39,307 nucleotides of DNA from SFTH01 sp963643985 (GTDB taxonomy: Bacteria > Bacillota > Clostridia > Christensenellales > Aristaeellaceae), in NCBI GenBank assembly GCA_963643985.1, contig CAVINP010000008.1, forward strand, positions 1-39,307, in the 5' to 3' direction. This document shows, piece after piece, positions 37,193 to 39,307 of the stretch. Within the stretch, counting starts at the first letter, position 1, and every line of letters starts with the position of its first letter. The position numbers and the translations under genes were made by a program. Below the pieces are notes generated by a model. It was not told the DNA's origin and ran no database searches. It saw only the letters and a list, made by a program, of their open reading frames with translations.

Positions 37193-38311
37193 TCAGTTCT
37201 CGCGCTTCCTGAAAATATCCGCCATGTTGATGGTGGCTTTCTTCAGCATGTCGTCGCGGATGTGCGTATAGATGTTGGCAGTGGTCTGGTAGTCGGAATG
37301 GCCGACGATCTTCATGGCGATCAGCGGGTCGACACCCGCTTCATAAAGGAGTGTCACGTAATTGTGCCGGAAATAGTGTGGAGTCAAAAGTGGCTTTACG
37401 CACTTGAGAATATCGTACTCTCGGTCGGTGTCAGGCTTCTGTTCGCGCCACTCGACGCAGTCTGCTGCCAGCATCAGGCGGCACCACATACGTTTGAAAG
37501 TCGCCTGCGAGATGGGCCTCCCCTTGCTCGTCTGAAACACGTATTCGTCGGGACGCCCTTTGCGGGGCAGCAGCATCTCTTTCAACTCTTCAGGCACCGG
37601 CACGTAGCGGTCAGATGCTTCGGTTTTCAGGTCGCCCTCTTGTGCAGTGCTGCCTGTGAAGTCAATGTCGCGCTGGATGTGGACCTGATCTTCGGTGAAG
37701 TCGAAATCTCCCCATTTCAGTCCCAGTGCTTCGCCGCGGCGCAAGCCCAGGTAGTAGAGCACGGCCAGAATCAAACCCTCCGGATGCGTCTGGGCAACCT
37801 GCAGAATGTGCTGCGTTTCTTTCTTCGTCAGCGGACGACGCTCACCTTTGCGATGCGCCTTGGGGCGTATAAGTGCTCCGGACGGATCACGCTCGATGAT
37901 GCCTTCAGCATAAGCACTGGCAAAAATGGCTTTCAGCGTGCCCACCACCAGCGTGATCTGGCTGCGGCTTGCTCCGGCAAACTCATTCAGAAATTCCTGG
38001 AGCTGCGCTGCATTGATGGCTGTCATACGCTGCAATCCGAATGCCGGAAGCAAGTGCCGCATAAACAGGCTCTTGTATGAGGAACGGCTTGCCTGGCTTA
38101 TGAACGGTTCTTTTTTCAACCTGTACCATTCTTCAGCGTACTCGTAGAATGCCTGATCCTTCGGGATCGGTCTGCCGAGAATGTAATGTTCCCGGCAGGC
38201 CTGCTTCGCGATTTCCAATTCCAGTCTGTCCTTTCCGGACACGTTCTTGTCGATGGGCTTTCCGTCCGGCGTATAGCCGATGCGCACCTTGCCACGCAAT
38301 CTCTTCGCCAT
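37193..38311 (-). CDS. Tyrosine recombinase / integrase
   Basis: The 372-residue protein is a phage- or ICE-type integrase. An N-terminal arm-binding part (GYTPDGKPIDKNV) is followed by a SAM-like core-binding domain (about 60-145) and the catalytic domain with arginine in GLRRGEALGL (about 190), HxxR in TPHYFRHNYV (about 311-314), GHSDYQTT, and the nucleophile tyrosine in NIYTHI (about 348). All key residues are present, so it should be active. It starts 3 bases after the excisionase-like gene. The ribosome-binding site is weak. tRNA-Thr and tRNA-Pro 1.2 kb away are natural targets, but no att duplication is visible in the window. Confidence 0.93.
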   Translation of the reverse strand: MAKRLRGKVRIGYTPDGKPIDKNVSGKDRLELEIAKQACREHYILGRPIPKDQAFYEYAEEWYRLKKEPFISQASRSSYKSLFMRHLLPAFGLQRMTAINAAQLQEFLNEFAGASRSQITLVVGTLKAIFASAYAEGIIERDPSGALIRPKAHRKGERRPLTKKETQHILQVAQTHPEGLILAVLYYLGLRRGEALGLKWGDFDFTEDQVHIQRDIDFTGSTAQEGDLKTEASDRYVPVPEELKEMLLPRKGRPDEYVFQTSKGRPISQATFKRMWCRLMLAADCVEWREQKPDTDREYDILKCVKPLLTPHYFRHNYVTLLYEAGVDPLIAMKIVGHSDYQTTANIYTHIRDDMLKKATINMADIFRKREN

Positions 38312-38314
38312 GTT

Positions 38315-38608
38315 TTATCGCCTTCCTGCCCAGCGTCCGACCTTTGCCGCCGCAAAGAAGTCGCCCTCGCTGATGCGCCCGGTGTTGCCGACGTTCTTCA
38401 TGTGCGCCTCCAGCTTCTTCTGGCGCGGATTCTCGATGTAGTCAACGATGCTGCGCACGTCCACGCGTGCGCCAACGCGGCGCAGCCTGCCCTCGTCCAT
38501 CATGCGCGAAATCGTGCGCGGTACCACGCCCAGGATCTTGCCCGCAGTCCGCTGAGTACAAATCTCGCCGTAGCGCTCCAGCATGTCGTCCAATCTCGTC
38601 TTTTCCAT
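38315..38608 (-). CDS. Excisionase-like HTH protein
   Basis: The 97-residue protein has a MerR/excisionase-type helix-turn-helix (ICTQRTAGKILGVVPRTISRMMDEGRLRRVG, about residues 16-47) followed by a basic C-terminal part. Its position 3 bases before the integrase gene on the same strand suggests an Xis that steers recombination. AGGAGG is 8 bases before the ATG at 38608; a longer in-frame ORF to 38683 has no such site. It could instead only regulate int. Confidence 0.8.
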   Translation of the reverse strand: MEKTRLDDMLERYGEICTQRTAGKILGVVPRTISRMMDEGRLRRVGARVDVRSIVDYIENPRQKKLEAHMKNVGNTGRISEGDFFAAAKVGRWAGRR

Positions 38609-38829
38609 GAAATGTACCTCCTCTGAAAGTGGATTTTCTTTGGTTTCCAATGCCATATTCGCTCTGGTACGTTCCAAAGTCAAGATAACACCTTGATTCT
38701 ATACAGCAATGGAATCCTTCACTATACGGACATTTGCGGGCATTTTTGATGGGGTAATTTGGGCAAGAAAAAAAGATTTTGTCTGAAATAATCGGCGATG
38801 GTCTTCGCAGGACGAACAGCTTCGGACAG

Positions 38830-38863
38830 AAAAAAATCCCGGACAGGATTGCTCCTATCCGGG
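38830..38863 (-). terminator. Terminator of the right-edge gene
   Basis: On the minus strand CCCGGATAGGA pairs with TCCTGTCCGGG (one mismatch region) over a 4-base loop, followed by ATTTTTTT. It lies about 20 bases past the stop at 38885. Confidence 0.9.
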
Positions 38864-38884
38864 GTCGATACGCTTGAAAGTAAA

Positions 38885-39307
38885 TTATGCTGCCGCCACC
38901 ATGTGGATCAATACGACCTTCGCCTCACCGAATTCGAGGACGAAACTGATGTTTTCGCCGTCGGCGGTGGTTTCAAGTGCAGTCTCCGTACCGTCCGCAT
39001 TGAGAATGGTCAGCGTATAGCCATCCACGACCTCTGCAGGCAGGGTAACGGTCACGGGCTTGGTGGGCTGAGTGAGCTTGCCGCCGTACTCAAAGCCGAT
39101 GCTCATGAACTCGGCATTCTTTCGGAGCACCGGCTCGCCCTTGGGGAGCACATCCGCCTCGGCTTTAGCCTCTTCGACCAGCTCCAGCCGTTCGCCGCGC
39201 GAGATCGTGCCGCAGACCGGGCAGAAGGTGAAAGTTTCCTCGCTCAACGCATCGTTCAGCGTGGTGATCAGCGTGTACTCGAACATTTCACAGGCGACCT
39301 TGCCGGT
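38885..39307 (-). CDS. Unrecognised protein, 5' end cut by the window edge
   Basis: The visible 140 residues stay open to the right edge, so the true start is outside the window; the in-frame ATG at 39286 has no ribosome-binding site. There is a single CPVCG zinc-ribbon-like pair, an EEAKAEADVLPKGEPVL helix, and a C-terminal beta-rich part (VTVTLPAEVVDGYTLTILNADGTE...) like the small sandwich domains at the ends of surface proteins. No family is recognised. It ends before a good terminator, and may be cargo of the element carrying the integrase. Confidence 0.6.
   Translation of the reverse strand, partial: TGKVACEMFEYTLITTLNDALSEETFTFCPVCGTISRGERLELVEEAKAEADVLPKGEPVLRKNAEFMSIGFEYGGKLTQPTKPVTVTLPAEVVDGYTLTILNADGTETALETTADGENISFVLEFGEAKVVLIHMVAAA

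Overview
The window looks like a chromosomal segment of a Clostridia-type Firmicute with fairly high GC. The signs are strong AGGAGG ribosome-binding sites, GTG and TTG starts with good Shine-Dalgarno spacing, near-consensus sigma-A promoters, U-tract hairpin terminators, short signal peptides ending in A-x-A-E, a NiCo-type riboswitch ahead of a CDF metal exporter, and a Nif11/NHLM bacteriocin export locus. The exact genus cannot be read from the sequence; an uncultured gut or rumen lineage is an inference.

Layout. (1) 248-3002, minus strand: pseudouridine catabolism (psuG, psuK) behind a HAD phosphatase gene. (2) 3140-11571, plus strand, divergent from (1): a ribose-type sugar ABC transporter (ATPase, permease, binding protein), a ROK repressor, then a tightly coupled set made of a heptose-kinase-like PfkB protein, an unrecognised deoxyhypusine-synthase-like protein, a GmhA-like phosphoheptose isomerase and a ROK sugar kinase. 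A perfect palindrome on the transcription start of the transporter promoter is the likely operator. (3) 11638-19325, minus strand: a peptide-export operon with a sensor PP2C phosphatase fused to an anti-sigma-type ATPase domain, a short membrane secretion protein, a C39-peptidase ABC transporter, a second ABC transporter, and two double-glycine leader peptides. One of these is a 55-residue ORF that is easy to miss. No modifying enzyme is present. (4) 19413-20546 cysteine desulfurase; 20551-21748 a CDF exporter under a NiCo riboswitch. (5) 21951-24501 rpsB, tsf, pyrH, not followed by the usual frr. (6) 24611-24831 a structured RNA of about 220 nt with its own promoter, then glmS (minus) divergent from a class A penicillin-binding protein. 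(7) 29479-34356 uvrB-uvrA; 34477-35613 a membrane-anchored protein with Pro/Thr repeats. (8) 35793-35948 tRNA-Thr(CGU) and tRNA-Pro(CGG), an SH3 secreted protein, then a tyrosine recombinase with an excisionase-like HTH partner. A partial gene runs off the right edge.

How the genes may work together. Regions 1 and 2 read as one uptake and breakdown locus for a sugar-like compound: import by the ABC transporter, phosphorylation by PfkB and ROK kinases, isomerisation by the SIS protein, dephosphorylation by the HAD protein, and C-nucleoside cleavage by PsuK/PsuG. The true substrate is not known. Region 3 reads as a secreted-peptide system with an attached stress-type phosphatase signalling protein. 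The rest is mostly housekeeping. The right end may be the edge of an integrated element.
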